Of a stretch of DNA of 64,000 nt, positions 1 through 10,349 are shown in pieces (the first letter of the stretch is position 1; the number at the start of each line of letters is the position of its first letter). The translations under genes and the position numbers were made by a program. The notes beneath the pieces are model-generated. The model ran no database searches. It saw only the letters and a program-made list of their open reading frames with translations, and was not told the origin of the DNA. The stretch is from Hyphomicrobiales bacterium. GTDB lineage: Bacteria; Pseudomonadota; Alphaproteobacteria; Rhizobiales; Rhizobiaceae. The DNA lies in assembly GCA_900468285.1 (NCBI GenBank), contig UBTF01000001.1, positions 62,001 through 126,000 of the forward strand, in the 5' to 3' direction.

Positions 1-208
1 TCCGGAAGAGAATGCCAAGGATCTGGCTGATATTCCTGATAACGTCAAAAACGGAATGGAAATCATTCCGGTTGCCCGCATGGGTGAGGTCCTGCAACAT
101 GCGCTTGTGCGTATGCCAGAGCCCATCGAGTGGGATGGCAGCATCGAGACGCCGGTCATTGCAACCGTTGAAGGTGTAGATGACGGCAGTCAGACAATCG
201 CACATTGA
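1..208 (+). CDS. lon: Lon protease, C-terminal end (partial)
   Basis: The reading frame is open from the left edge (first full codon at base 2) and stops with TGA at 206-208, giving the last 68 residues. The segment with NVKNGMEIIPV and a HALVRMPEPIEW-type tail matches the end of the P domain of ATP-dependent Lon protease, including the short acidic tail seen in rhizobial Lon. The catalytic Ser/Lys and the AAA+ domain lie outside the window. Lon followed directly by hupB is the usual arrangement in proteobacteria and supports the call. A good intrinsic terminator follows the gene. Confidence 0.85.
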   Translation, partial: PEENAKDLADIPDNVKNGMEIIPVARMGEVLQHALVRMPEPIEWDGSIETPVIATVEGVDDGSQTIAH

Positions 209-252
209 TGCGTTGCTGTGATCGATGGTGCTAATTTAGCACAAAATCGTTG

Positions 253-281
253 AAAGGCTGGCAGTAATGCCAGCCTTTTTT
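253..281 (+). terminator. Intrinsic terminator after lon
   Basis: A perfect 10-bp stem (AAAGGCTGGC with GCCAGCCTTT) with a 6-nt loop is followed by a T run. It separates lon from hupB, so hupB is expected to have its own promoter in 282-409. Confidence 0.85.
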
Positions 282-409
282 GTGAAAAGAACGCTAGACC
301 CCTTGTTTTTCAGGCCATTCCAGCGCTTTTGGGTGGCGGTGCGCGAATAGATAAGTATTCTGCGCCGATCCAATTTGAGTCGTTTCATACCATTGAAAGG
401 GGTGGAAAC

Positions 410-685
410 ATGAACAAGAACGAGCTCGTTTCTGCAGTTGCCGAAAAGGCTGGTCTCACCAAGGCTGATGCCGCTTCTGCCGTCGACGCAGTATTCGAAA
501 CCGTCCAGAGCGAATTGAAGGCTGGTGGCGACATCCGTCTCGCAGGCTTCGGCAGCTTTACCGTAAGCCGTCGCGAAGCCTCCAAGGGCCGTAACCCATC
601 TACGGGTGCAGAAGTCGATATTCCGGCTCGCAACGTTCCAAAGTTCTCCGCAGGCAAGGGCCTGAAGGACGCTGTTAATTCCTAA
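410..685 (+). CDS. hupB: DNA-binding protein HU
   Basis: This 91-residue protein is a complete HU-type histone-like nucleoid protein that binds and bends DNA as a dimer. It begins MNKNELVSAVAEKAGL and carries the GFGSFTVSRREAS segment and the GRNPSTGAEVDIPA arm loop typical of the bacterial HU/IHF family. The ATG at 410 is preceded by GAAAGGGGTGG, a strong ribosome-binding site; an upstream in-frame ATG at 329 would add 27 residues that do not fit the family. The gene is monocistronic between two intrinsic terminators. The position after lon is standard. Confidence 0.95.
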   Translation: MNKNELVSAVAEKAGLTKADAASAVDAVFETVQSELKAGGDIRLAGFGSFTVSRREASKGRNPSTGAEVDIPARNVPKFSAGKGLKDAVNS

Positions 686-790
686 TTCGCCCTGGCTGTC
701 TGCGCCTGCGGCGTGCGGACGGAATTTGAGGTAGACGAGGAAAATTTTGGCTCTTTGCGCAGTCTTGCGAATGGTTGCCACAAAATGCTG

Positions 791-817
791 AAAGCCCGGC
801 CACGCGCCGGGCTTTTT
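791..817 (+). terminator. Intrinsic terminator after hupB
   Basis: A perfect 10-bp stem (AAAGCCCGGC with GCCGGGCTTT) with a 5-nt loop CACGC runs into TTTTTG. It lies 105 bases after the hupB stop and ends that transcript. Confidence 0.85.
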
Positions 818-908
818 GTTTATCATCAAGTTCGCACTGTCATGTCCCTGTCACGTCCATGTCGCAAAAACGCATCCATGCATTTTGGGGTGCATTGAAG
901 GGGACACC

Positions 909-3107
909 ATGACACTTCGTTTTTCCTGTGCTGCGTTGACTGCGGCACTCTTCGCCTCTGCCGCTTTTCCTGCTGCGGCTGAACAGGTTTTCAACCGCAT
1001 TGCGTCTTTTCCGGTGGCGTTGAACCTTCCTTCCGACAAGAAGGAAGAGACCGTCACCTCTGCGGAAATCATTACTGCCAGTGGTGATGGCAAGACGCTG
1101 ATCTATTCCGATAGCCCGCTGGGCGCGATCGGCTTTATCGACATCAGCGACGCCAAGGCACCGAAAGCCCTGGGCGCGCTGATGATGGACGGAGAGCCAA
1201 CCTCGGTCACGGCATCCGGAGCCAAGGTCCTCGCGGCCGTCAATACGTCCGAGAGCTATGTGAAGCCAGCGGGCAAGCTGGTTACGGTAGACATCGCTTC
1301 TCGCAAAATCGAGACCAGTTGCGACCTGGGCGGCCAGCCTGACTCCGTTGCCATCTCGCCGGACAAGAGCTTCATCGCCATCGCGATTGAAAATGAGCGG
1401 GATGAGAAAACCAATGACGGCGCCTTGCCGCAGATGCCCGCCGGTTTCCTCGTTACCATCGGCTTGAAGGATGGTGCGCCGGATTGCGGAACGCTGAAGA
1501 AGATCGATGTGACGGGTCTGGCAGAGATTGCCCCGGAAGACCCCGAGCCAGAATTCGTGTCGATCAACGGCAATGGCGAAATTGCGCTGACACTTCAGGA
1601 AAACAACCATATTGTTATCATCGACGGCAAGAGCGGCAAGGTAACCAGCCACTTCTCTGCCGGGACCGTCGATCTCAAGGACATCGATACCAAGAGCGAT
1701 GGACAGTTGGCGTTTTCCGACAAGCAGGATGCGCGCAAGCGTGAGCCGGATGCCGTGAAATGGCTCGGCAATGACCGCATCGTCGTTGCCAATGAAGGCG
1801 ACTGGGAAGGTGGCGCCCGCGGCTTTACGATTTTCGACAAGGCCGGCAAGGTTGTCTACGAAGCTGGTTCGTCATTCGAACATGCCGTAGCCGCGCTTGG
1901 CCACTACCCGGAAAAGCGTTCAAAATCCAAGGGTATCGAGCCTGAAGGGCTTGAAGCCGCGACATTCGGAGAAGACAAATATTTCTTCGTCCTGGCGGAG
2001 CGCGCTTCTGTCGTCGGCGTCTACAAGGATACCGGCGGTGAGCCGACCCTCACTCAGATCCTGCCATCGGGCGTGTCACCGGAAGGTGCGGTAGCCATTC
2101 CATCGCGAAACCTGCTGGTCACCGCCAACGAAGCTGATTTGGCGAAAGATGGCGGAGCGCGCTCGCACGTCATGATCTACGAGCGTTCCGAAGCCAAGGC
2201 AGCCTATCCGCAAATCGTATCGGCGCAGAAAGATGGAATGCCGATTGGATGGGGCGCCCTGTCTGGTCTCGTTGGTGATTCCGAGAAAGACGGCATTTTC
2301 TACGCCGTTTCAGATTCGGTTTACGGCAATCCGCCATCCATCTTCACCATAGATGCTACGAAGCAACCGGCTGTCATCACCAGCGTCCTCCGCGTCAAGC
2401 GCGATGGCACTGCCGCTCAGAAACTGGATCTCGAAGGCATCACGCTGGACGGGAAGGGCGGCTACTGGGTGGCATCCGAAGGCAATAGTGAGAAACTCGT
2501 TCCGCACGCTCTCTACAACATCAGCGCCAAGGGTGAGATCAAGGCCGAGATCGCTCTTCCCAAGGAATTGCTGGAAGGTGAGACACGCTTCGGCTTTGAA
2601 GGCGTGACCATGATCGGCAAGGCCGATGACGCCACGCTGTGGATGGCCGTTCAACGCGAATGGGGCAAGGATGAAAAGGGCACAGTGAAGCTCGTGTCCT
2701 ATAATCCGAAGTCCAAGGAATGGGGCGCAGTTCGCTATCCATTGGAGAAGGCTGGCGAGGGCTGGGTCGGCCTTTCCGAAATCACTGCCCATGGCGATCA
2801 GGTTTACATCGTAGAGCGTGACAACCAGATGGGCGACAAGGCAAAGCTGAAGAAGCTTTACACCGTCGCAATCTCTGACCTCAAGCCCGGCAAGATCGGT
2901 GGCGAACTGCCGCTCGTCAAGAAGACAGAAGTCTACGACTTCCTGGCCGTGCTGAAAGCCCAGACAAACGGCTATGTCGTGGACAAACTGGAAGGCTTCG
3001 GCTTCGACAAGTCCGGCAAGGCATTCGCGGTTACGGACAATGACGGCGTGGACGATTCTTCGGGCGAGACGCTGTTCTTCCCGGTCGATCTGAAGGCTAC
3101 GAACTGA
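909..3107 (+). CDS. Exported phytase-like (esterase-like activity of phytase) family protein
   Basis: This 732-residue protein starts with an AlaRich signal peptide (MTLRFSCAALTAALFASAAF, likely cleaved after AAA at about residue 24), so it acts in the periplasm or outside. The body resembles a beta-propeller: N-terminal repeats of the YVTN/choice-of-anchor type (VTVDIASRKI, PDSVAISPDKSF), then a C-terminal phytase-like domain (about 440-720) with the segments LEGITLDGKGGYWVASEGN, FGFEGVTM and FGFDKSGKAFAVTDNDGVDD. This family is annotated as esterase-like or phytase-like from similarity only; its substrate is not evident here. The start at 909 is chosen because of the signal peptide and the AGGGGACACC upstream. 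It stands alone, with terminators on both sides. Confidence 0.75.
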   Translation: MTLRFSCAALTAALFASAAFPAAAEQVFNRIASFPVALNLPSDKKEETVTSAEIITASGDGKTLIYSDSPLGAIGFIDISDAKAPKALGALMMDGEPTSVTASGAKVLAAVNTSESYVKPAGKLVTVDIASRKIETSCDLGGQPDSVAISPDKSFIAIAIENERDEKTNDGALPQMPAGFLVTIGLKDGAPDCGTLKKIDVTGLAEIAPEDPEPEFVSINGNGEIALTLQENNHIVIIDGKSGKVTSHFSAGTVDLKDIDTKSDGQLAFSDKQDARKREPDAVKWLGNDRIVVANEGDWEGGARGFTIFDKAGKVVYEAGSSFEHAVAALGHYPEKRSKSKGIEPEGLEAATFGEDKYFFVLAERASVVGVYKDTGGEPTLTQILPSGVSPEGAVAIPSRNLLVTANEADLAKDGGARSHVMIYERSEAKAAYPQIVSAQKDGMPIGWGALSGLVGDSEKDGIFYAVSDSVYGNPPSIFTIDATKQPAVITSVLRVKRDGTAAQKLDLEGITLDGKGGYWVASEGNSEKLVPHALYNISAKGEIKAEIALPKELLEGETRFGFEGVTMIGKADDATLWMAVQREWGKDEKGTVKLVSYNPKSKEWGAVRYPLEKAGEGWVGLSEITAHGDQVYIVERDNQMGDKAKLKKLYTVAISDLKPGKIGGELPLVKKTEVYDFLAVLKAQTNGYVVDKLEGFGFDKSGKAFAVTDNDGVDDSSGETLFFPVDLKATN

Positions 3108-3124
3108 TTATCCGCGATACGTCG

Positions 3125-3143
3125 TGCCGGGCTTGATCCGGCA
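3125..3143. repeat. Short palindromic element, possibly a dispersed rhizobial repeat
   Basis: TGCCGG and CCGGCA flank the 7-nt loop GCTTGAT. The same palindrome type is common in intergenic DNA of alphaproteobacteria, but only one copy is seen here, so membership of a repeat family is an inference. Confidence 0.35.
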
Positions 3144-3233
3144 TGACCCTGCCGCGCTCGTCTGCACGGCACCAGACTTGCCGGGTCGCAGTTGCGGTGC
3201 AGCTCAAGTGCGGTGTGACGGAATGTGAAGAAC

Positions 3234-3271
3234 AAAAAAGCCGGGCGTCATCTCTGACGCCCGGCTTTTTT
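3234..3271. terminator. Bidirectional intrinsic terminator between phytase-like gene and gci
   Basis: A long perfect stem (AAAAAAGCCGGGCGTCA with its complement) has a 4-nt loop and has A and T runs on either side, so it works in both directions. It lies between two convergent genes. Confidence 0.9.
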
Positions 3272-3294
3272 ATCGCGATCCCTTCACCCAGAGA

Positions 3295-5623
<2,329 letters not shown>

Positions 5624-6424
5624 ATGCTGAAAACGTTGCTGCTGACCGGAGCTGCCGGGGGCGTAGGAAAAGCCATTCGTCCCCTGTTAAGGGAGATCGC
5701 GGAAAAGGTCGTCCTTTCCGATATGGTCGATATTGCTGATCTTGCGTCCCATGAGACATTCGTCAAATGCGACTTGTCCATCCGCGAGGAGGTCGATGCC
5801 GCCGTGGCGGGTGTGGACGGCATTATTCACCTGGGTGGAATATCCGTCGAAAGACCGTTCGAGCTGATTCTCAAGGGCAATATCGAGGGCGTCTATAATC
5901 TCTATGAAGCCGCGCGTCATAACGGCCAACCAAGAATCATCTTTGCCAGCTCCAACCATACGATCGGTTTTCACCGACGGGATGAAAAGCTGGATGGGAA
6001 GTCGCCTGTAAGGCCCGACACGCTTTACGGGGTTTCGAAATGCTTCGGTGAGAATCTTGCCAGTTTCTATTTCGACAAGTTCGGGCAGGAGACATTGTCG
6101 GTCCGGATCGGCTCATTGACCGCAAAGCCTCAGAATAGCCGAATGCTGGCCACGTGGCTAAGCGCGCAGGATTTCGTCTCCCTGTGCGCGCGTGGTTTCG
6201 AAGCGCCGCGTCTTGGAAATGCGGTCGTCTACGGCGCTTCCGACAATCTTGAGAACTGGTGGGACAACAGCTACGCCGCGTTTCTGGGGTGGAAACCCAG
6301 TGATAGCTCAGCGAAATGGCGCGCAGAAATTCTTGCCGAGGCCGGCAAGGAAGACCCCACCGACCCCGCACATATCTATCAGGGTGGCGGTTTCACAAAG
6401 CTCCGCCATCCTGCAGATGGTTGA
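5624..6424 (+). CDS. udh: Uronate dehydrogenase
   Basis: This 266-residue NAD-dependent SDR enzyme oxidises D-galacturonate or D-glucuronate to the aldarolactone, the first step of the oxidative uronate route. It closely resembles Agrobacterium Udh. It has the Rossmann motif GAAGGVG at 9-15, an acidic residue D33 after strand beta-2, and the catalytic pair Tyr135/Lys139 in YGVSK, with HLGGISVE and ASSNHTIG as family marks. The start at 5624 places the Rossmann glycines where the family has them; an upstream ATG at 5564 would add 20 unlikely residues. Its lactone product leads to Gci, but a galactarolactone isomerase (gli) and a transporter are absent from this locus. Confidence 0.9.
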   Translation: MLKTLLLTGAAGGVGKAIRPLLREIAEKVVLSDMVDIADLASHETFVKCDLSIREEVDAAVAGVDGIIHLGGISVERPFELILKGNIEGVYNLYEAARHNGQPRIIFASSNHTIGFHRRDEKLDGKSPVRPDTLYGVSKCFGENLASFYFDKFGQETLSVRIGSLTAKPQNSRMLATWLSAQDFVSLCARGFEAPRLGNAVVYGASDNLENWWDNSYAAFLGWKPSDSSAKWRAEILAEAGKEDPTDPAHIYQGGGFTKLRHPADG

Positions 6425-6458
6425 TTGTAAGATAGTCACAGAAGGGAAAGGTCAGGAT

Positions 6459-6563
6459 CTACTTCTTTCCGTCCTGCCTTTCCGAGTCATATTGGACCCA
6501 GCGGAAGAAAAGATAGATCGGCAGCGCAATCAGCGCCAGCGTGACGATAGAGTTCGCAAGCAT
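6459..6563 (-). CDS. 34-residue single-pass membrane peptide
   Basis: An ATG at 6563 opens a 34-codon frame ending in TAG at 6459. The peptide is MLANSIVTLALIALPIYLFF followed by a polar, charged tail (RWVQYDSERQDGKK). It has one hydrophobic segment of about 18 residues with a Pro in the middle, then a positively charged end. GGGA lies 8 bases before the start. I do not recognise a family. The clear membrane-peptide pattern and the ribosome-binding site support a real gene, but the short length leaves room for chance. Confidence 0.5.
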   Translation of the reverse strand: MLANSIVTLALIALPIYLFFRWVQYDSERQDGKK

Positions 6564-6685
6564 GGTTCATCCCACAAAACCCGAATTCATCATGAAATCG
6601 GCGGTCGTGACTATAAAAGATCAATGATTTAAATTTGTTGAATCAGCCATGGTTACCAAAGCCATAATTGGCCTAAAACTGTATC

Positions 6686-6740
6686 AAAACGGGCGTTTAC
6701 CGCATTTGCTCGGCTGTGGTTTGCAAGAGGTTAACGCCCG
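6686..6740 (-). terminator. Possible terminator after the LanC-like gene
   Basis: CGGGCGTT (6690-6697) and AACGCCCG (6733-6740) form an 8-bp stem with a long 35-nt loop. Read on the minus strand the stem is followed by TTTTG. The long loop makes it a weak terminator candidate. Confidence 0.35.
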
Positions 6741-6748
6741 GATCGCTG

Positions 6749-8023
6749 TCAGGGCCGCAACAGGAGAACCGAAGGCAACTTCTCCCGCTCGGCAAGCCGC
6801 AAGAGGAAATAGCCGATACCAGCAATGCCAAGCATCAAGCCCGGCGCTTCACCCCTTTGCTGGACCCCGCAAGGCAAAGGGATTTCGGCATCCAGATACT
6901 GATCGATGATGAATCTCCCGACCTGTTCCGCATGCACGGATATGGCATCCTGTTTCAGCTGTATCCCGGCTGAGAGGACAAAATCGGCAATGCCCGCAAG
7001 GCCGTGGCATAGGCACAGGTCCTGTGGCACGACGGGCGTGGTCAGTAGACGCGAGGCATCCTGCAGGGCGGTATTGACCTCCACTGCAGCCATTTCGTCG
7101 GTTGGCATGAGCTCCATCATGCGCAGCCGCGTTAATCCGATGCCGCTAGAACCGGCGCACCAGCTGCAATTGCAGGAAGGGGGAAGGGCCGCTGCGCCAG
7201 GGGTAATATGGTCTATGCGGAAATCCGGCCAACCCTGCTGCTGTGCATCGAACCAGCTTCGCTCATAGCGAAATGCTTCCTTTGCACCGTGCAGCAACGC
7301 TTCGTTGCCGCTGATCGCGTGGGCTTCCAGCAAGGCCATCCCCATGCCGGATGTGCCATGGGCATAACCTAGAAGGTTGCGGTGCTTCGGCATGATTGAG
7401 GGCCAGGAAAGACCGCTCGTATCCATCACTCCGGCTGCCATCAACCGCTCTGCATGGCCGATTGCGGACTGAACCAGATCGGGACGGTCATAACGTTTGC
7501 CGAGATGGATGAGCGCCGGAACGGCGCTTGCGCAACCGGCGATGATATCCAAAGCGTCATCCGCGTATGGATGAGGGGCATGCTCTGTCGCCAGCGCCAA
7601 CCCTTTCTCAACCCAGTCCAGCCTGTCGAGCGTGCTGCCGACTTCGCACAACATATGCGCGGCACCGAGCGTGCCCGTATAGAGCCCTCTTTGCGGCGGT
7701 GTGTCGAGATCGGGCAATCGTGCCAAAACCTGCTGGACCGCCCCTTTGACTGTTGCCTCAAGCCGAGGGGAGGGTGCAAGGGCGGCCAGCTTGCCCAGGA
7801 ACAGAGCAATGCCCGCCACGCCATCATAGAGAGAAACGGAAGCGGTGCGATACGCAGGTATGGCATTGCCATCCGCCAGTGTCATGGCCCAGCCCATCCA
7901 GGTGCAGCGGTCCTCGTGCCAGATCGCGTCGCGGCACAGTTGCTGGCCGATTCTTGTGGCCGCTTCCAGAAAGGATGCGTTGCCGCCAACGGTTGATGCC
8001 TTGGGAAGTGTCATCAAAGTCAT
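6749..8023 (-). CDS. LanC-like lanthionine cyclase
   Basis: This 424-residue protein has the alpha/alpha-barrel repeats and the full zinc signature of LanC cyclases, which activate Cys thiols for addition to dehydroalanine or dehydrobutyrine. Residues visible (counting from the start used here): His222 in YAHGTSG, Cys289 in SWCAGSSG, and Cys339-His340 in CLCHGLAG; Asp159 lies in DIIAG. These are the three zinc ligands and the catalytic His of nisin cyclase. It is a stand-alone cyclase without a LanM or LanKC dehydratase domain. The ATG at 8023 is preceded by GAGGAG that overlaps the stop codon of the HopA1 gene, so translation is coupled. Confidence 0.85.
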   Translation of the reverse strand: MTLMTLPKASTVGGNASFLEAATRIGQQLCRDAIWHEDRCTWMGWAMTLADGNAIPAYRTASVSLYDGVAGIALFLGKLAALAPSPRLEATVKGAVQQVLARLPDLDTPPQRGLYTGTLGAAHMLCEVGSTLDRLDWVEKGLALATEHAPHPYADDALDIIAGCASAVPALIHLGKRYDRPDLVQSAIGHAERLMAAGVMDTSGLSWPSIMPKHRNLLGYAHGTSGMGMALLEAHAISGNEALLHGAKEAFRYERSWFDAQQQGWPDFRIDHITPGAAALPPSCNCSWCAGSSGIGLTRLRMMELMPTDEMAAVEVNTALQDASRLLTTPVVPQDLCLCHGLAGIADFVLSAGIQLKQDAISVHAEQVGRFIIDQYLDAEIPLPCGVQQRGEAPGLMLGIAGIGYFLLRLAEREKLPSVLLLRP

Positions 8024-8037
8024 GTCCGAAAATCTCC

Positions 8038-9090
8038 TCAGGCGGGTAGGCAATATATGTCGCTGTTGCCAGCATTCAGGTGCGGTGCATTCAATGTCAT
8101 GCCGGATTCATCAAAGCGTTTGCGAAGACGCTCGAGCCGAATGGAAGGTGATTGACTGCCGTCTGCCCAGGCACTGACGATCGCATCCGCCATCATCATT
8201 GCGCGCGTTTGCCCGAAGCTCATGCCATAGCCGGGGTCATCGGCTCCGCCGATGCCACTGGTCAGTGACTTCGAGAATAACGGCACGTCCGGCGCGAGTT
8301 CGGCTGGCGGAACTGGAAACAGGTCGCGCAGCAACGCAAGTGTAAAGGCGAGGTGGCGGCGGGCGAGATAAAAGACCGTGCTGTCGGTCCGGTCATAGGC
8401 TGCCGGGTCTAGCAGCGTTTTCGCCCTGAACGGTACAGCATAGGCGTTCAGCAAGCCCGCGATTTGCGACATGACGGAGACCACCGTTTCCGGGCGGGTG
8501 TTAAGGTAGAGCCGCGCCAGAGATGCATCGTCATGGTCGCTGTATGGAGCGTGACTGTGGATATGGTAGAAGCCCGCTTGCTGCTGCGAAGAGGCCGTTG
8601 GCAGCAGGATGGAAGCGATTGCGCTGGCTTGCGCCTGCCCGGCTGAGGTGATTGCAAAGGTGCCTGGCATGACCTGGCGGCAGCAATCTCCCTTTCTCAC
8701 ATGCGCCGCGCCGTTGGCATCGTTCTTGTAGATCTGCCAGTTGTTCGACCAGCGCGACCCCTCGGGAAAGACCGCGCGCAGTTGCGATAGCAGATCTGGT
8801 GCGGGCTGAACGGATCTGGCCGCTGGCGGCTCGACGCTGAAGGGGCGGGCATAGGCTGCATCGTAAAGTGCGGGCCAGAGGTACTCTGTCAGACGGGTGG
8901 TTACCGAGCGTGGCGTATCCGTCGTCGACATTGCGGGCAGCGACACCACGGGGCGATTGCCGATCTGAAAGCGCGAAAGGCTGATGATGTCGACCGCCTC
9001 GAAAATCTGCATCAACTGGCCTTCCAGCGTGTCAGCGGTCGAAGCGATGTCCGGCGTTACCGAATGTAAGGTCTTGGGGAGGGCGTTCAT
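8038..9090 (-). CDS. HopA1-family protein, probable phospho-Ser/Thr lyase of a RiPP pathway
   Basis: This 350-residue protein resembles the HopA1 family, named after a Pseudomonas effector but found widely in RiPP clusters. The region at about 190-270 (RLYLNTRPETVVSVMS, LLNAYAVPFRAK, YDRTDSTVFYLARR) follows the family pattern of a strand, a helix and the PF-x-K and Y-x-R-x-D segments. In class V lanthipeptide and thioamitide clusters a HopA1 protein works with an APH-type kinase to phosphorylate and then eliminate Ser/Thr; the same role is inferred here. The ATG at 9090 lies one base after the kinase stop and is preceded by GGAG; an earlier ATG at 9114 would overlap the kinase. Confidence 0.7.
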   Translation of the reverse strand: MNALPKTLHSVTPDIASTADTLEGQLMQIFEAVDIISLSRFQIGNRPVVSLPAMSTTDTPRSVTTRLTEYLWPALYDAAYARPFSVEPPAARSVQPAPDLLSQLRAVFPEGSRWSNNWQIYKNDANGAAHVRKGDCCRQVMPGTFAITSAGQAQASAIASILLPTASSQQQAGFYHIHSHAPYSDHDDASLARLYLNTRPETVVSVMSQIAGLLNAYAVPFRAKTLLDPAAYDRTDSTVFYLARRHLAFTLALLRDLFPVPPAELAPDVPLFSKSLTSGIGGADDPGYGMSFGQTRAMMMADAIVSAWADGSQSPSIRLERLRKRFDESGMTLNAPHLNAGNSDIYCLPA

Positions 9091-9091
9091 G

Positions 9092-10204
9092 TCAAGCTCC
9101 GGTGTCGAGCGCAAACAGCTGGCGTACCGCGCTGCGTGGATCGTTTAGAATGTCAGCCGCGGTGCGAATGGCGAGTTGAGCGGAAGGCGGCATCTCTGTG
9201 ATGGATTGGGCAATTTCATAGGCGGTGAGGACAAAACGGACGGCGGCGAAGCGTACGCAACGTTCCATGGCAAGCATCTGCTGTTCTGGGGTCAGCGTGA
9301 ATGCTGCGGTATAGGTCCGCCAGAATGCGCGGCAGCAGGCCTGCGCACGCATGATATCGTCTGCGGTGGCCGGTCCCATATGTTGTCCCTGGGCGGAGAA
9401 GCGCCCGACGATGATGGGCTGGATGAAGCTTGCAAGCACACATGCGACATCCCAGGCGGCGTCACCCAGGTCGGCAAGCTCCCAATCGATCAGTTCCACC
9501 TTGGCGGTGCCGTCGGAGTCATCTTTCTGGGAGACGAGGAAGTTCTCCCATTTCAGGTCACCATGAATGAGGCTGGTGCGTGCCCACTCCTCTCTCAGGC
9601 GGCTAAAGTTGGCTGCCAGGCCAGGCTCTTGACGCAGCGTGGCCAGAATGGTGCGCGCGCCTCCGCTCATGGTCGGGATAATCTTTTCCCCGGCTTCCGG
9701 GAAGTTCAGGATCCAGGGGAGGGCAGCGGGAAAGATACCCTGTTTCGTCGTCTCCGCCAGAAGGTCAGGGGACTGGGAGTGGCAGAGAGCAAGGAGAGTT
9801 CCGATCTGGGCTGCGATGTCTTCCATCGCGCCGGGAACAGCTGCAACTTGCATCTGGTAGAAGGTAAGGCTTTGGGAATTCGGCACCAGATCAACCGCCA
9901 GAAGATGGCGGCTGCGGTCGTAGTGGCGAAGGCGCGGCATGAGCGGCTTCAGGCGATCTGCTGAAACATCCTTATCGGCCAGCGCGTAGAGTGTGGCTTC
10001 TCTTTGCAATGACTGCGTTGTCTCGACTGCCATGACAGGCACCTGCTTGACGAAAATGCCAGAGCCATCACGACGAGATATCTTGAAATTGCGGTTGCGG
10101 CGGCCTGCGTCAAGAATGGTGAAATCATCGCCGACGATCTCGGCTGGTGTCAGTACGCTGCGGTCGACGAGATAAGGCACAAGCGTGCTACTGGTAAGAT
10201 ACAT
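9092..10204 (-). CDS. APH-fold kinase, probable Ser/Thr kinase of the RiPP pathway
   Basis: This 370-residue protein has the aminoglycoside-phosphotransferase fold: the ATP lysine in FVKQVP (about K53), the catalytic loop HGDLKWEN with Asp216 and Asn221, and the metal-binding Asp240 in IDWELADLGDAAWD. APH-like kinases paired with a HopA1 protein are the dehydration module of class V lanthipeptides and thioamitides, where they phosphorylate Ser/Thr of the precursor. Linkage here to HopA1 and LanC genes makes antibiotic resistance an unlikely role. The ATG at 10204 is preceded by GGGGA at a normal distance; a TTG at 10216 is a less likely start. Confidence 0.75.
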   Translation of the reverse strand: MYLTSSTLVPYLVDRSVLTPAEIVGDDFTILDAGRRNRNFKISRRDGSGIFVKQVPVMAVETTQSLQREATLYALADKDVSADRLKPLMPRLRHYDRSRHLLAVDLVPNSQSLTFYQMQVAAVPGAMEDIAAQIGTLLALCHSQSPDLLAETTKQGIFPAALPWILNFPEAGEKIIPTMSGGARTILATLRQEPGLAANFSRLREEWARTSLIHGDLKWENFLVSQKDDSDGTAKVELIDWELADLGDAAWDVACVLASFIQPIIVGRFSAQGQHMGPATADDIMRAQACCRAFWRTYTAAFTLTPEQQMLAMERCVRFAAVRFVLTAYEIAQSITEMPPSAQLAIRTAADILNDPRSAVRQLFALDTGA

Positions 10205-10278
10205 GTTTTTCCCCAAGGCCGGACAATCTGGTTTGTTGAGAGCTCGTGGGACCGCAGGCCGGCATCCCTCGAGAAAGT

Positions 10279-10304
10279 CCCATCGGCCGCTGCAGGCCGA
10301 TGGG
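10279..10304 (-). other. Intercistronic stem-loop between repeat protein and kinase
   Basis: A perfect 10-bp stem (CCCATCGGCC with GGCCGATGGG) with a 6-nt loop lies in the 145-base gap between the repeat-protein gene and the kinase. There is no U run after it on the minus strand, so it could be a partial terminator, a processing site or an mRNA stabiliser, giving more substrate than enzyme. Confidence 0.5.
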
Positions 10305-10349
10305 GTGCGTTGACGTCACATCAAGTGTGGCGATGGTCGTTCAAGCCGA

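Noticed and set aside
8038-9090. Type III secretion effector (HopA1)
   Set aside because: No secretion genes or effector promoter nearby; linkage with a kinase and LanC points to RiPP biosynthesis, where HopA1 proteins are common.
9092-10204. Aminoglycoside resistance gene
   Set aside because: Only the general APH fold is seen; cotranscription with HopA1 and LanC genes gives a better role.
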